Below are positions 1 through 11,060 of a DNA stretch of 64,000 bases, piece after piece. The notes below the pieces were generated by a model. That model saw only the letters and a list, made by a program, of their open reading frames with translations. It searched no databases and was not told the DNA's origin. How positions within the stretch are numbered: position 1 is the stretch's first letter; every line of letters begins with the position of its first letter. The position numbers were made by a program, and so were the translations under genes. This stretch comes from Anarhynchus alexandrinus (taxonomy: Eukaryota; Chordata; Aves; Charadriiformes; Charadriidae): positions 1,962,788-2,026,787 of the forward strand of contig VUYV01000125.1 in assembly GCA_008711295.1 (NCBI GenBank), given 5' to 3'.

Positions 1-3000
1 AATGAGCTCAGATCCGTATTTTATTGTATGAAATTCACATGACAAAATGCAGACATCTACATCCAGGTTAACCATCTAGCTTCCCTTGATCATCAGTGAA
101 GAAAAACAGACACTTTTAGACTCATCTCCTAGAGAAGACACCTAAAATAAGTTGACTGATTTATACACAAAAATGCTTTTTTACCTCTACAGGCTGAAAC
201 AAAGATTTAAATGACAAGCTCTATATTGCAGATATCTAAAATAAGCAGAAAGAAACCCACACAGAGTTTTATTCTTAGTTTTCAGATGAAAACACAACTT
301 GTGTAAATGGAACCAAGCATACCACGTAATACAGACTGCTCTGTAGAAAAGACCAGAAAACATAGTTAATTCATCACTCCTTCACCAGGAAGGCTCCAAA
401 TATTTAGACACTAGACAGTAAGATGGGAAGTTGGAAATGTTAACTGTCCATATGAACTATGAGCTGAAATAAAATTTTAAAATAATTTGACCAGGTTCCC
501 TGGAGATCCCATAAGATTAGCACATTTTTGATACTGTGATAACTGATAATTGATTTTCTATTTGAATAAAGTAACTTCAGTTATTCTGTGCATTTTCTGC
601 ACTGTATCATTATACTTTAGTATCTCTTCACAGAGTAAAAATGAACAGCACAGTAGTAATTTTGCTTCTTTGCAGTTTCGACATTCTAATGGTACTCTTT
701 GCTACAACAGGATACACTCAGTGATTTAGTCAACATCACCTCTTCTCTGATGTCTCTTTGGTTCAGTTACTTAAATAGGAGTTGTATGGATAACTTCCTA
801 TATTTCCCCCCAGCTTCAAAAATTGGTCTTCTAATTTTCCTCCTAATTTTCACATTGCCTGCCAAAACTAACATTCCACTTGTAATCTCTGAACTGGAAG
901 ATCACACTACTGACAGAAATATCTCAATAAGACAAATAGTAGAGATACAATATAGAAAAATCTAGATCGCAACAGTAATTCTGAAACGAAATTGTGAAAT
1001 ATGCAACTATCAGACAATGGCCACAGTTTTTCCAAAATAAATTTAAATTCTTATCTAGAGCTCCTTTAGACTTCAAATACATAAAAATAAAATTCATAAA
1101 TTTTCTGAGGAATGAAAGTGCCAAATATTGAAGGCATATCACCAGTGGAAACCTTTCCAAGTTCTACCAAAATCACAACTTGTCCTGAAATCTATTCATC
1201 AGAATAAATTTCAATAACTAATTGCAAGAGATTGTAGTAACTCCATAACACCATGTGATTTATGGGTGCAACATGTATTTTTACAAAAACCAAACCTATT
1301 TAAATAACAGACTGTTAGAACAGTGCAACAGGACTCTCACATTCAACAGTGTAAAAGAACATGCATCTTATACATGCACTACTGTGCTTGCGCCAATTTA
1401 TACCCTCTAGAGTCACCGTTTCCATCTTTCCCTTAGTGTTAAATAAAGTTACATAAAGTGTAACATGTGTTACATAAAGTTTTACTTTATGTATCCACAG
1501 CAAACTTCATTTTCCAATTTATTGGTGTGCTTCTGCCATTTTATATATTAAACAACTTTAACAGCCTGGTTACCCTTCAGTTCAACGAAGAATATAAATT
1601 TGACATAATCTCTATTACGCAGTGAACATTTTGGAGAGGAAACTCTTTTTTTTTCCTTATGCATAACCTCATGTCTTATAACCTACATAATTTTCTAAGA
1701 CCTTTCTCTTGCTTCACTCTTCGTCTTTACTGCTATTACGCAACACGAACAAAGGCTCCCTCTCAAAGAGGGCCAGCTAATGTTCAAGGTCCCTTTCAAC
1801 CTAGGCATTTCTATGATTCAAAACATAGGGATCTTGCATAATATTTCAAGAAGCAATTATTACTATTAGTACCTTGATAAACCATAGTTTGGCCTGGAAT
1901 TATATTTCAATATATTAAAGACTGTTTATTATTATATTTCAGTATATTAGAAACTGTTTCAGTATGTTACAGGCTCTGAAGCCTTTTCTGAGTTGTGATA
2001 CTTTTTCTACAGTTGATAGTACTTTTCAGAAGGACTAGATAACTTTTTACAAGATGTTCTTTTAAAATACACTCTGTAACAAAGACTTGATACATTATAA
2101 AGAAAAGTCACAATTGTTAAAGGCAATTTTGAATATAAACAGTAATCTGTTCTTACAAGTCAGGACTGAAGTATAAACACTGCCGTAGTGACGATTCAAT
2201 AACAACCTCTGAAGCGCTGATATTAGCCTTCATTTTAAGAAATACTAGAATTTAAATTAAAAGAAAACTGCAAACACCTCAGCTAGCTGCAGGTGACTTA
2301 CATACTATGCTTATAATTGGTACTTATCAAACAAATGCGAGGTAATAAGTCTAAAGATTATATGGATTCCAATTCATACCAAAGCTGGCGTATCAGCAAT
2401 GGGGTTGTAAAATTTTCGTAGTGAACTGAACGAGTCATCTTATTGGCAACAGAACCACGTCTTGTTTCCAGCTTACTTGTCTTATATGAACCCCAGCTGT
2501 TCCTCATGGCACTCTGAGGGACCAAGGTGCTGCTTTAGTCCAGTCCTGTACTTGTACTGACTAGCCAAACAGAACATAAATATCAGACTTCTACCTGCCA
2601 GTAAAAGTCAATTTCATCTAGCCAGCCATCTGCTTTCACTAAATTTTTAGGAACCAAATACTTTTTGATATCTACTCCTCTTTAAAATACAGCTGAAACC
2701 TGAGTGAACTCAAATATCAGTAGAAACAACTACATCACAGACTAACAGACAGCATGATTGTTTTAAGTGCCATTTCCTTCAAAAAACAGGGCAAAAGAAT
2801 AGTCATTTTAGACCCTGTACCAGAGTCTCTGTCAAAAAAAAAATAAAAATCAGTGTGCTGATGAAAAAAGAAAAGGAGTTGTGGCAGAAAAAGGTAACTG
2901 GAAAATATATCATGTCCATCTCTTCAACAGTTTATAATATATAAAATACATTGTTTTCACTAAATTAGAATCCATGATTTCTTTTTGTATTTATAGTAAC

Positions 3001-3676
3001 ATAACAAGGGGGTGAATTTCTACTGTTTATAACTCGATTAGTCAATAATCTGGAGGTCTAATGCAGAATCAAATAAGAAAATAATGATTCTGATCAGTTC
3101 ACCCGGAGTTTAATGAACAGTTTTAATTTTCTGGAAGAAAGAAGTTTATTCTCCTTCAAGAACACCAAATATATTTTATTTCCCACCACCAGTTTCAAAA
3201 AACTGCTTAGTATTTTAAGTTAGTTCCACACTAGAAAAGTATACACTGAGTAAAAAATTCCTACGCACAACTTATTTATTCAGTAAATATCACTTCAAAT
3301 TAAGATTAACCTCTAAGTTTTCTTTATTTTTTAATTAATATAATTAATATTTACCTCTAAGATAACTAAATCTTGAGGCTTAATCTTTTTCCACAAAAAA
3401 AAGTTTCCTTAATTTTAGCAAAGCAATGTGTAATATTATCCTTTCCATGAGGAAAATATATACATAAAAGATGCCAGAGCCTTTCCATTTCCCCCCAGTT
3501 TTCATCACCAATATAGCTGTACAATTGAATGCGAACTATAGGAAGAATAATTAAAAGTGACTGGTAACTTAAGATCTGAAATCTTTCTGGAGGGACTTAA
3601 TTTAATAGTATAGTATTTTAAAAAACCCTGTTCATGATTTATTTTATAAACACAAAAGTCTAAAATCTGTACTTAC
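1..3676 (-). other. ATG10: ATG10 intron 3 (partial)
   Basis: This AT-rich, non-coding stretch lies downstream of the donor site of ATG10 exon 3 and runs off the left edge of the window. I looked on the minus strand for the next ATG10 exon, the one encoding the region after the exon 3 end, and did not find it, so the intron is at least 3.7 kb. It contains one short CR1 3'-end fragment near 1.8 kb. Apart from ordinary short A/T runs I see nothing else supportable in it. Confidence 0.75.
1775..1826 (+). repeat. CR1 LINE 3'-end fragment
   Basis: A short stretch resembles the terminal segment of avian CR1 elements: a 'ggtccctttcaacctaggc' block followed by 'tttctatgattc'. CR1 copies usually end in GGTCCCTTCCAACCC followed by ATTCTATGATT repeats. 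The orientation is plus, antisense to ATG10. It is diverged and heavily 5'-truncated, as most CR1 copies are. Confidence 0.6.
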
Positions 3677-3793
3677 TTCAACATGTGTAAATAACGTTTG
3701 TTCAATGTTATCGTTTTTCTCCTTGAGATCTGGTGGGATGTTTCTATTTCTTACTTGGAAGTGTGTTTTACTAAGATAACCATCACCAAGGTC
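3677..3793 (-). CDS. ATG10: ATG10 exon 3 (internal coding exon)
   Basis: Read on the minus strand, this is a 117-nt, 39-codon exon in phase 0. It is preceded by an acceptor ending ACACAG and followed by a consensus donor GTAAGT. The translation starts DLGDGYLSKTHFQVRN and ends LFTHVE. It aligns with the part of vertebrate ATG10 that follows the GDxWEW segment, where the mammalian protein has a DGYxxKxHFQ pattern. ATG10 is the E2-like enzyme that takes activated ATG12 from ATG7 and passes it to ATG5 in the cytosol, a step needed for autophagosome formation. This exon gives part of the E2-like beta-sheet core; the catalytic cysteine is encoded further downstream, outside the window. The second half (after residue 18) is poorly conserved against mammals, as expected for a loop region. 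Identification rests on recognised sequence plus matching splice phase with exon 2. Confidence 0.92.
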
Positions 3794-6700
3794 CTGTGTT
3801 CAGAAAACAAGAAAGAAGAAAATCTTCTGTAACCAAAATGCTAAATGCCAACACTGTTCTAGAAAATAAACAGAGCATGGTATTTAGGCCTAAGCTCCAA
3901 GTCTTTTTATAGGCACCGATGACTGCATTGCTTTTCAGCATCTTCTCACAGGTAGTTTACACTAGTTCGTGGTGTTAAAGATAGTAAAAATAAAATTTAA
4001 TATAGCTATTAATTGAATAAGACAACTGGTACCTGGGATCAGGGTGAGTGCAAAAGAAGTGGAAGACAGTACACTAAGGTTATAAAGAGATGAACAGCTA
4101 CTAACAATTTTGACCTATCAATTTCAAGCAATGCATTCATGCCAGTATAAACTTCCCAATTCTTGGTAGATTGGTTTATTTTTGCTTTGCTCCCTCTCTA
4201 ACTTTCTTAAAGTCCTGAAAAAAAACCACCAAACCAACACTTCAGAACTTATGTGTGCAGTGTCACAATTTGTTCCCTTCTCTTGATCACCTCTGAGGGT
4301 CAAATGTAAGAGAAAACAGACAAAGCTGTACCTTCTCCCCGTTCCTTTTTTATCATTCTGCTTCCCAGGCCACATGGTTGCCTGTTGTAAAAGGCCCTTG
4401 TGCAATTTTAGAGTGGCAGGAGGTTTTAGGAGCTTTCCCCCCTTGCTGACCTATCTGCACATATATATAAACTTTTTTTTTTTTAATGAGAACTAAGAGG
4501 AGAGAAAAAGTTTAATAACATCACTGGAAAAACATGCACTCTGAAAGGGAGAGAGAGTATACAGAACACAAAGAACAGTAGTTGCATGTTAAGAACTTAT
4601 TTCTCAAAGGAAACAAATAAATGGGGGGTTTATTAGCTGTTTCATTACATTTTATTTTAGACAAACACAGAAAGCATATGCACAACATCTGATGAAAAAG
4701 GATTCTATTCAAAACAGTCTCTCTACAAAATTCATTAATGTAGCATTAAATTACTTGACAAGGCTGCAAATTTAACTATAATTTAACTCTTTGATTAATC
4801 TGTCCTTGCTGACACAGTTTACTTCATGTATTTTGACCTTTAAATCAACACAGGTTTTATTCTGACATGCTAGTTCTCTCTTTTCAAAGACACTGTAGAA
4901 TATATGTACCTCCAAAATCAGCTACATGCTACTTGTTTACTTTGTTCTTATCAAGCTTCACACATAAAAAATGATAATGCTCTCTACATGTATTTTTGTC
5001 CATGAATTTTTAAACATGAATCATCCTATGAGCAATTACCTTGCTCATAACTTATCCTGCTGCGTGCCTTATTTTCTCACTAAATTGCATCAAGAGCGCA
5101 AATCCGCCAAACTTTGCTGGATGTCCTGGCTACAGAAGCAACTGCATCCTGTGCGATGAAGAATCAAGCACGCAGAGGACAACAGTGACAGAAAAATTAA
5201 GCCTAACTTGGTAATACAAAAGCCACTTTGCTCACTCTCAACACTCTCAAGTCTCCCCTTGCATAGCCTCGTGCAAGTGTCAGCAGGAGTAAAGCTACCT
5301 GCAGCCGTATTTATGCCCGCTAAGAGTAGCAAAGAAAGTACTACAGCCACCCACAGAGCTAAAACGCCCCAAGGCATAATGAGCTTTCCCAGAGAAGGGC
5401 TGGATACACCTTTCACCTCCCTGAACCAATTCTTCCTTTCAGCAGAAAGGAGCCAAGCTCCATTGTCTTTGCATTCTGTAGTATTTCAGTGCCATGAAAA
5501 AATACCTATGGATAGCTGGAAACGTGGAGTTAGCAGTCTCTGTATTTGACAGCTGTATGTCAGAGGCTAGAGAAGAGATGGCAGGAAAGAGAAGTGTCCC
5601 TCCTGTTGTACTCTCTGAAGTGTTATGTATTTTGTACACTTCTGCCCCATAAATAAATCAATACTTAGGCAAGGACTTTGATCCCATTAATGCAGAAAGT
5701 CAGTCTATTTCTACTCCAGCTATCTTGTGAGTATCATAAGCAAAAGTGAATGGATATAGCCTTTGATATGATTACCTAGATTAACACAACTAAATATTAA
5801 ACAAACATAAAGCAGAAAGCAAATGGGGGGAAGCCTTCACAGACATGATTTAACTATCCGTCCCTAATAACAGCACCTCAGTTTAGTTCCATCAGGTCCT
5901 ACAACAGAGCTGCTCTTGGCTTTTTTACAACTTTCTTCTGGGGAAAAGAAAAAAACATTATAAAAATAACATAGTTTACAACATTTCACTTACAGCTGTA
6001 AATGCAGGGTTCTACTTGGGCCATGTGAGCTTATGCCACAAGAACCAGCTCCACAAAAACAATGAGTATTTCATCATCCAAATTTAATCTCTACAGAAAA
6101 CATAGGACACAAGAATACAGTTCTACAAGCCTGGTTTACTTGTGTGGTCTTATTGCTATCAATGGGTCTATTCACGTGAGTATGGAATGAAGAATAGGAT
6201 CCAAGTGCATTACATCAGCAAAATTAAGAGTACCCCAAACTACCCACAACACATACATTGGTAAAAAAAGCAAAAGGACAATGAGACATCTTGTTAATAA
6301 AAAGCTTCCTTCCCAGACTACATATTATAAGTGGATGGTCTCAATGGCCAGGTTTTTATCACACACTGAAATCACAGTCACTAACTTGGCCCCTTAAAAA
6401 AAACTCTTACAAATTTTTTTTATGTGAGAACAAAAATCTATCTCATTCTGCTATTTCCAGCAAAGCTTCTTATTTCACAGAAAGTTCAAACTTTGACCCA
6501 TGTATTAAATTCCCAATAGAGGCACAGAGCATCTTTCTTTGTTGAATAAATCCTCACAAATATAGCCTTGGACTGAAATCTAAAGTTTCAAATGGTTGCC
6601 TGTAAGAAAGGGTGCATTGTCGCACTTGGCTAATATTTGCACTCTGTTAAAAACTTCTAAAAAGAATGCATCTAAGGCCAAGATCCTGCTTCTTATTGAA

Positions 6701-8726
6701 ATTCTGTTTCATCAGTGATGAAAGTGTTACAAATACTAATGTACAATTACCTATGTACAAATGATGGCATACATTTACTGTGGGACTTCTTGCATTTCAA
6801 AATGGTACAAGTATGATTGTTTTTTCCAAAATTCATGAAAGCTTGGGAAACCACAAAAACCATTAAAGTNACCAGTAAATTTTCTACAGCAGAAAGAAGA
6901 AATACATAGGTAATAATGAGTATCCCAAACCATCCACTATTGAAAACTAGTCAGAGAAGCAAGAAAACATATGAAAACCTACATTGCCCACCCATCAAAA
7001 AAAGGGTGGCAAAAAGAAATCCTAGAACAGTGTGGACTTATTTTAGATGGAGAATAACAGAAGCATTCAAAGTAGAAAAAATCAAGTATTTCAAATATTT
7101 CTGTTGTTATTATAGAACAAATACAAGTTATGTACCCATAAGCCATAACTCTTAAGAAGTTTTCACTTCAGCAGTGGCTAAGCAGGACATTAGCATGAAG
7201 CGTCTCGCACTGGGTATTTTTAAATCAGTACGTCAGAATTGCTGGTTTTCTTTAAGTCTTCAAGAACTGTGGAAGTTTCAGAGAACTTTGGAGAAAGTCA
7301 GCATGTATCAATATATCTTTATATACCGGCTAATTCCTGTAACAATACATATATTAGCTTGACATCATCCCAAGCAAAATAACAGAAGACATCATATAGA
7401 ATTCAGTAAATAAAGAAATATATACAGTAAATGTAGTTATTTTTTAAGAAAAATAGATTTTGTCAGGGTAACTTAAAAAGATATGTTTGATTGACAAACA
7501 TAAAAGTCGTAATAATACACGCTCAGACTTCCATAAGATAACTGCTGATTCTACAAGCAGAAATTAAAAAAATAAAATAATCCCACACACAAAATACTCT
7601 GACACACACTAAAGGATGAAAAAATGATTAATTTGTGTATCTCAAATGTAAATTAAAAAACGAGGGATTATCATAAAAGAAGTGACTCTAATGGGGTCCT
7701 GTGGGACTAGTCTTAGCCCTGCACTATTTAAAATTTTGATTAATGACCTAGAAACAATATGTAATTATTATTAGTGAGGTTTGTAAGTTATGGGAAAGCA
7801 GCAAATAATGAGGATTGATCACTAATACAGACAGATTCTTCTGGTTGCTGTATGTAACTAACATGTATTTTAATACAAAATATGAAGTCATACATCTAGA
7901 AGAAAGACTGCATGCTATTTCAGCTTAAAGGGTTAAAGCGATCCTTGGATGTATAACCACAAGCATTTGCCCAGAGTACGAAGGATTGAGTTTCACAGTG
8001 ATACAACATTCATTGTCTAGTTCTACCCACAGCTGAAAAAGGGTTTTTCTATACTGGAAAGGATTCAGAGGAGATCCAGAAGAATGATTAAAATATTGGA
8101 AAACACATCAAATAGTCAGGGAGCTCAACATGTCTTGCTTTTACACTGACAGGGTTAAGGGATGAATTGATCTGAATCTAAAGTATCAAAACACAGAGAG
8201 TTCTGATAAAAGAAGTGTCCTCAGCTTAGTAGACAAGGTGCAGCTACCAACAGCTGGAAGATGAAGCTAGGCAGTTAGGATTAAAAGTAACAGGTGTTGG
8301 TTTGTTTCTTTTTTTTTTAATTCAATTTTTAGCATAGCCAACCAATCAAAAGGCTTTTTGAGAGCTGTGACTGTTTCCCCATCATTGGGAATTCTGAAAA
8401 TGAAGGCTGCATAATGCCTTAAAAGACATTTTCTGATCAAAACAGAAATCATCTCAGGTAATCCCACCCCTTTGTTACACAACAAGCTGCACTAGGCCAT
8501 CCCAGCAGTTGTTTCTGGATTCATGAACCCTACTCAATCCATGTACTGACTTAAAACCTCATGTAAACCATCTATGCATTATTTTGTTCTTGGACCAGCT
8601 GTGTAAAATACTATTTATTTCAGGCGTTGTAAACACTCCTTAAAGGATGTTCCAGCCTGTGGTGATTGTCAGCAGCTCAAAAAGACCAGCAAAGGTACCT
8701 AAAAATTAACACTATGATTATTTTAC
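3794..8726 (-). other. ATG10: ATG10 intron 2
   Basis: This 4.9-kb intron joins exon 2 and exon 3 with both junctions in phase 0. It is AT-rich with A/T homopolymer runs (for example near 4472-4485). It carries an old CR1 copy in plus orientation at about 7.66-8.53 kb, antisense to the gene. One ambiguous base (N) sits at 6870. Two overlapping opposite-strand frames near 5.1-5.55 kb are open for over 100 codons but show no family resemblance or splice context, so I do not call them genes. Confidence 0.8.
7660..8528 (+). repeat. Ancient CR1/L3-like LINE fragment (RT C-terminus to 3' end)
   Basis: The stretch beginning near 7690 ('ggggtcctgtgggactag') reads as a decayed form of the CR1 reverse-transcriptase segment GSVLGPxLFxIxINDLE. 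It continues through the later landmarks of old CR1 copies: an 'attcagaggagatccagaagaatgattaaa' type block near 8066 (equivalent to ERIQRRAxRMI), then 'agctggaagatgaagctag' near 8251. It ends in a degraded tail around 8528. Many indels and stops show that it is old. It lies antisense within ATG10 intron 2. Boundaries are approximate. Confidence 0.72.
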
Positions 8727-8852
8727 CTTGCTAGTTCTCCACTCCCAACCATCTCCTATCTGCTGTGAATGTTTAATAAATTCTTCACAGTATTGCTTGA
8801 ATCTCTTTTCTTCCAAAAAGAAGTCCTCTTCACCTGCCATGCTACAGGACAT
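8727..8852 (-). CDS. ATG10: ATG10 exon 2 (first coding exon)
   Basis: Read on the minus strand, this exon is 126 nt, exactly 42 codons. The acceptor is TTTGCTCCGCAG directly before the ATG, and the donor after AGCAAG is GTAAAA. The translation begins [18 protein letters not shown] and continues through [17 protein letters not shown], which matches the very conserved N-terminus of vertebrate ATG10 (E2-like ligase for ATG12-ATG5 conjugation). Two in-frame starts are possible. Met1 is the first base of the exon. Met5 (AGC ATG G) has the better Kozak context and lies closer to the mammalian start, which is shorter at this end. The exon ends in phase 0 and joins exon 3 in frame. Human ATG10 is about 220 residues, so exons 2 and 3 (81 codons) supply roughly the N-terminal third. 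Confidence 0.95.
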
Positions 8853-10767
8853 CTGCGGAGCAAACTAAATGTTAGTACTGACAGATGAAATGAACAATAA
8901 AAACTTTCACTGATTCATAGCAACTTAATAGTAAAAATAACAAAGCACTGGGGGAAAATAAACTTTTGTTTAAGTAAAGACACATTTCTTCAACTACAGT
9001 AGAAAATCAGAGATACACAGAATAGCTGAGACTGGAAGCAACCTCTGGAGATTGGCTAGTCCAATCCCCTTACTCACAGTAGGGTCACCTAGAACAGGTT
9101 GCTCAGGATCATTTCCAATTGGGTTTTGATTATCTCCGAGGACAGAGATGCCACAACCTCTCTAGGGTACCTGTTCCAAAGTTCAATTGCCATAGCAGCA
9201 AATTATTTTTCTTCTATTTAAATGCAAAAAATTATGTACCATTTTGTGCTCTTTACCTCTTGTGCTTTCCCTGTATAGTACTGAAAAAAGTCTGGCTTCT
9301 TTATTCTCTCCGATCAGGTATTTATACACGTTTATAAGATCCCACTGACCTTTCTCTTCTCCAGGCTGAGTCCCAGCTCTCTCAGCCTTGCCTCGTATGT
9401 CAGCCACCCTTAATCATCTTTGTGGCCCTTCACTGGACTTGCTCCAGTATGGCATTGTCTTTCTTGTACTGGGGAGCCCAGAGCCATACACAGTATTGCA
9501 GTTTTGACATACATTTCCTTAGGAGTACAGTCCAGCTGGCAACCAGCAACTTGAATCCACTTGTAAGCTACTTCCATGGGCCTACCACCTTTTCCTTGTG
9601 GAATTGAACTGCTCCACAAAAGCTTAACAGCTCTAGTGTTTGCAGCCCCAGAGCCATCAGAGTCCAGCTGAAGCAACTGTTCCTGCAAGACAGCAGTGCA
9701 GCTCTCAATGGCCCAACAATGTGGCTTCAGGGGGTTATAACTGCCTCCTTCCCAGGGTCTTAAAGAGAACAGAAAAATGCTCTCAGAGAATCTGACCAGC
9801 TTTACTTTTTCTCCCCCATCAAAGAGGATGTGTCATACATACAGCTGCTTCAGTGTGTTTATAGACAGGAGGCATCACGGCAGCACCACATACAAGTACT
9901 CAGTAACTATTACAACTAGGCCACAACCTTTCTTAACAAGAAATACAAAGGACACAGCACCTCGTGCAATGTTCATTATTTTTCAGGATCTGGCCCTGAA
10001 TTGCAACATCACCCTGTCTACCCATGACATAAATTACTTATCTAGCACTTGAAAATACATTCTTTTCAATGGCCCAAAGCCCATTACTCTGTTTGTGCTA
10101 CCTGGACGTCAAGAAAAAGGAAACGTGGAAAACATGAGACAGTAAATGTCTCCGCAATTCCCAAATTTCCCAGTCCAGACGATGGAGTGCAAAACGGCTG
10201 TAAGTACACGCAATGCCAGCGCAGCTCTCACATACGTTTTAAGCAGAGCTGTGTCCTTTAGGAAACCGGCAGCTGTGAAGAGACACCAGGCTGCGGGCAC
10301 CTGTGCAGGACACCCCCCTTCCTTTCTTAAACCACCCCGAAAAGAGTGACGAGCACATCGAACTGACCCGTCCCACTCGGCGGCGGGAAGGCCGGGCGAG
10401 CCCCCGGCCAGGCCGACTCCTTCTCCTCCTTACCCGCCCCGTCGGGACGGCTCCCCCCGCCGCGGCCCTCGCCCCCTCACCCCCCCCTCCGCCTCCCCGC
10501 CGGCTGGGGGTGGCGGGCTGCAGGCCGAGACAGCCAGGCGACGGGCGCTGTGTGCCGGGGGCGAGGCAGCGGCGGGGCCCGGCGTGAGGCGCCCTGTCCC
10601 GCCTGAGGCGAGGCGAAGCGAAGCGAGAGGAGGGGAGAAACCCGGCGCAGGCCGCACACGGAAGAAAAGGGGTCGCACCCCCGAGAACGGCCCCAGAGAG
10701 GGGCGCAGGACGGGGAGAGCAGGGAGGAGCGGGAGGGAGCAGCCCCGCCGCACCGCCCTCCACATAC
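8853..10767 (-). other. ATG10: ATG10 intron 1
   Basis: This 1.9-kb intron separates the predicted non-coding exon 1 in the CpG island from exon 2. The right part (after about 10,340) is GC-rich and belongs to the CpG island. The middle holds a CR1 copy in the same orientation as the gene (about 9.0-9.5 kb). The remaining 9.5-10.3 kb is unremarkable mixed-composition DNA in which I recognise nothing. The assignment depends on the exon 1 donor being the one used. Confidence 0.6.
9004..9515 (-). repeat. CR1 LINE 3' part
   Basis: Read on the plus strand this is the reverse complement of a CR1 3' region. It opens with 'cagagatacacagaatagct' (from CATAGAATCATAGAATGG-type ends). It continues with 'ggttgctcaggatcatttcc' and 'accacaacctctctagg'-type blocks, then 'ttctcttctccaggctgagt' near 9352 (reverse of the [13 protein letters not shown] coding block). 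It ends near 'cacagtattgcag'. Divergence is moderate. It is in sense orientation relative to ATG10, within intron 1. Confidence 0.8.
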
Positions 10768-10796
10768 CGTGCCCTCCTCCTCCGCCGGCTCCGCAT

Positions 10797-10807
10797 TGCG
10801 CATGCGT
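10797..10807. promoter_or_regulatory. NRF-1-like site 1
   Basis: The sequence tgcgcatgcgt is a one-mismatch match to the palindromic NRF-1 consensus (YGCGCAYGCGCR core). It sits about 30 bp upstream of the predicted ATG10 exon 1 donor. Confidence 0.6.
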
Positions 10808-10835
10808 CCGCCCCCCCTTTTCCGCGGGCGGCCGC

Positions 10836-10847
10836 TGCGCATGCGCG
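10836..10847. promoter_or_regulatory. NRF-1-like site 2
   Basis: The sequence tgcgcatgcgcg is a full match to the palindromic NRF-1 consensus. Two NRF-1 sites 39 bp apart in a TATA-less CpG island are typical of core promoters of housekeeping genes, which fits ATG10. Confidence 0.68.
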
Positions 10848-11060
10848 GCGGGAGGCGCTCGCGGCCAGGGGAGAGTGCCGCGGCTGAGGGCGGGAAGCCG
10901 TCGCTGACAGGGCCGTCTGTGGAGCGGCGGTCCCGGCCGTCCCCCGGCCCTTCGTATGCGCGGCGTGAGGCGGTGTATGAGACAGGAGCGCTCGGCAAGC
11001 CTCCGGTAAAGCCCTCCTCTCGGCCAGCTCTTCTGTCAGCCCCCTTCTCCCCCCCCAAAA

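Larger units (their letters stand above)
10768..10870 (-). other. ATG10: Predicted ATG10 non-coding exon 1 (5' UTR)
   Basis: On the minus strand, the sequence GGAGGGCACG is followed by GTATGTGG, a good donor, in the heart of the CpG island and 1.9 kb upstream of the first coding exon. Splicing here would place ...GGCACG directly before the exon 2 ATG. The 3' boundary (10768) is therefore a specific prediction, while the 5' boundary is a guess. The start site is unknown and could fall on either side of the NRF-1 sites. If transcription starts upstream of 10796, the exon contains an upstream ATG. Confidence 0.5.
10340..11060. promoter_or_regulatory. ATG10: CpG-island promoter of ATG10
   Basis: About 700 bp of strongly GC-rich, CpG-dense sequence contrasts sharply with the AT-rich flanks. 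It contains GGGCGG/CCGCCC-type motifs, two palindromic NRF-1-like sites and no TATA box, as is typical of a housekeeping vertebrate promoter. The ATG10 first exon is predicted to end inside it, on the minus strand. Such islands often start transcription in both directions; a plus-strand donor-like TCCG|GTAAAG at about 11,003-11,010 would allow a divergent transcript, but I see no gene attached to it. The long GC-rich open frames in this island (for example on the minus strand at 10,477-11,058) reflect the scarcity of stop codons in GC-rich DNA. Confidence 0.85.

Noticed and set aside
5090..5549. Overlapping minus (108 codons) and plus (113 codons) frames, the former with a hydrophobic segment
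   Set aside because: Opposite-strand overlap inside ATG10 intron 2, no family resemblance, no splice evidence.
10477..11058. 193-codon minus-strand frame and overlapping 185- and 111-codon frames in the ATG10 CpG island
   Set aside because: They overlap each other on both strands, have Pro/Arg/Gly/Ala-rich low-complexity translations, cover the promoter and splice donor, and are expected from stop-codon scarcity in GC-rich DNA.
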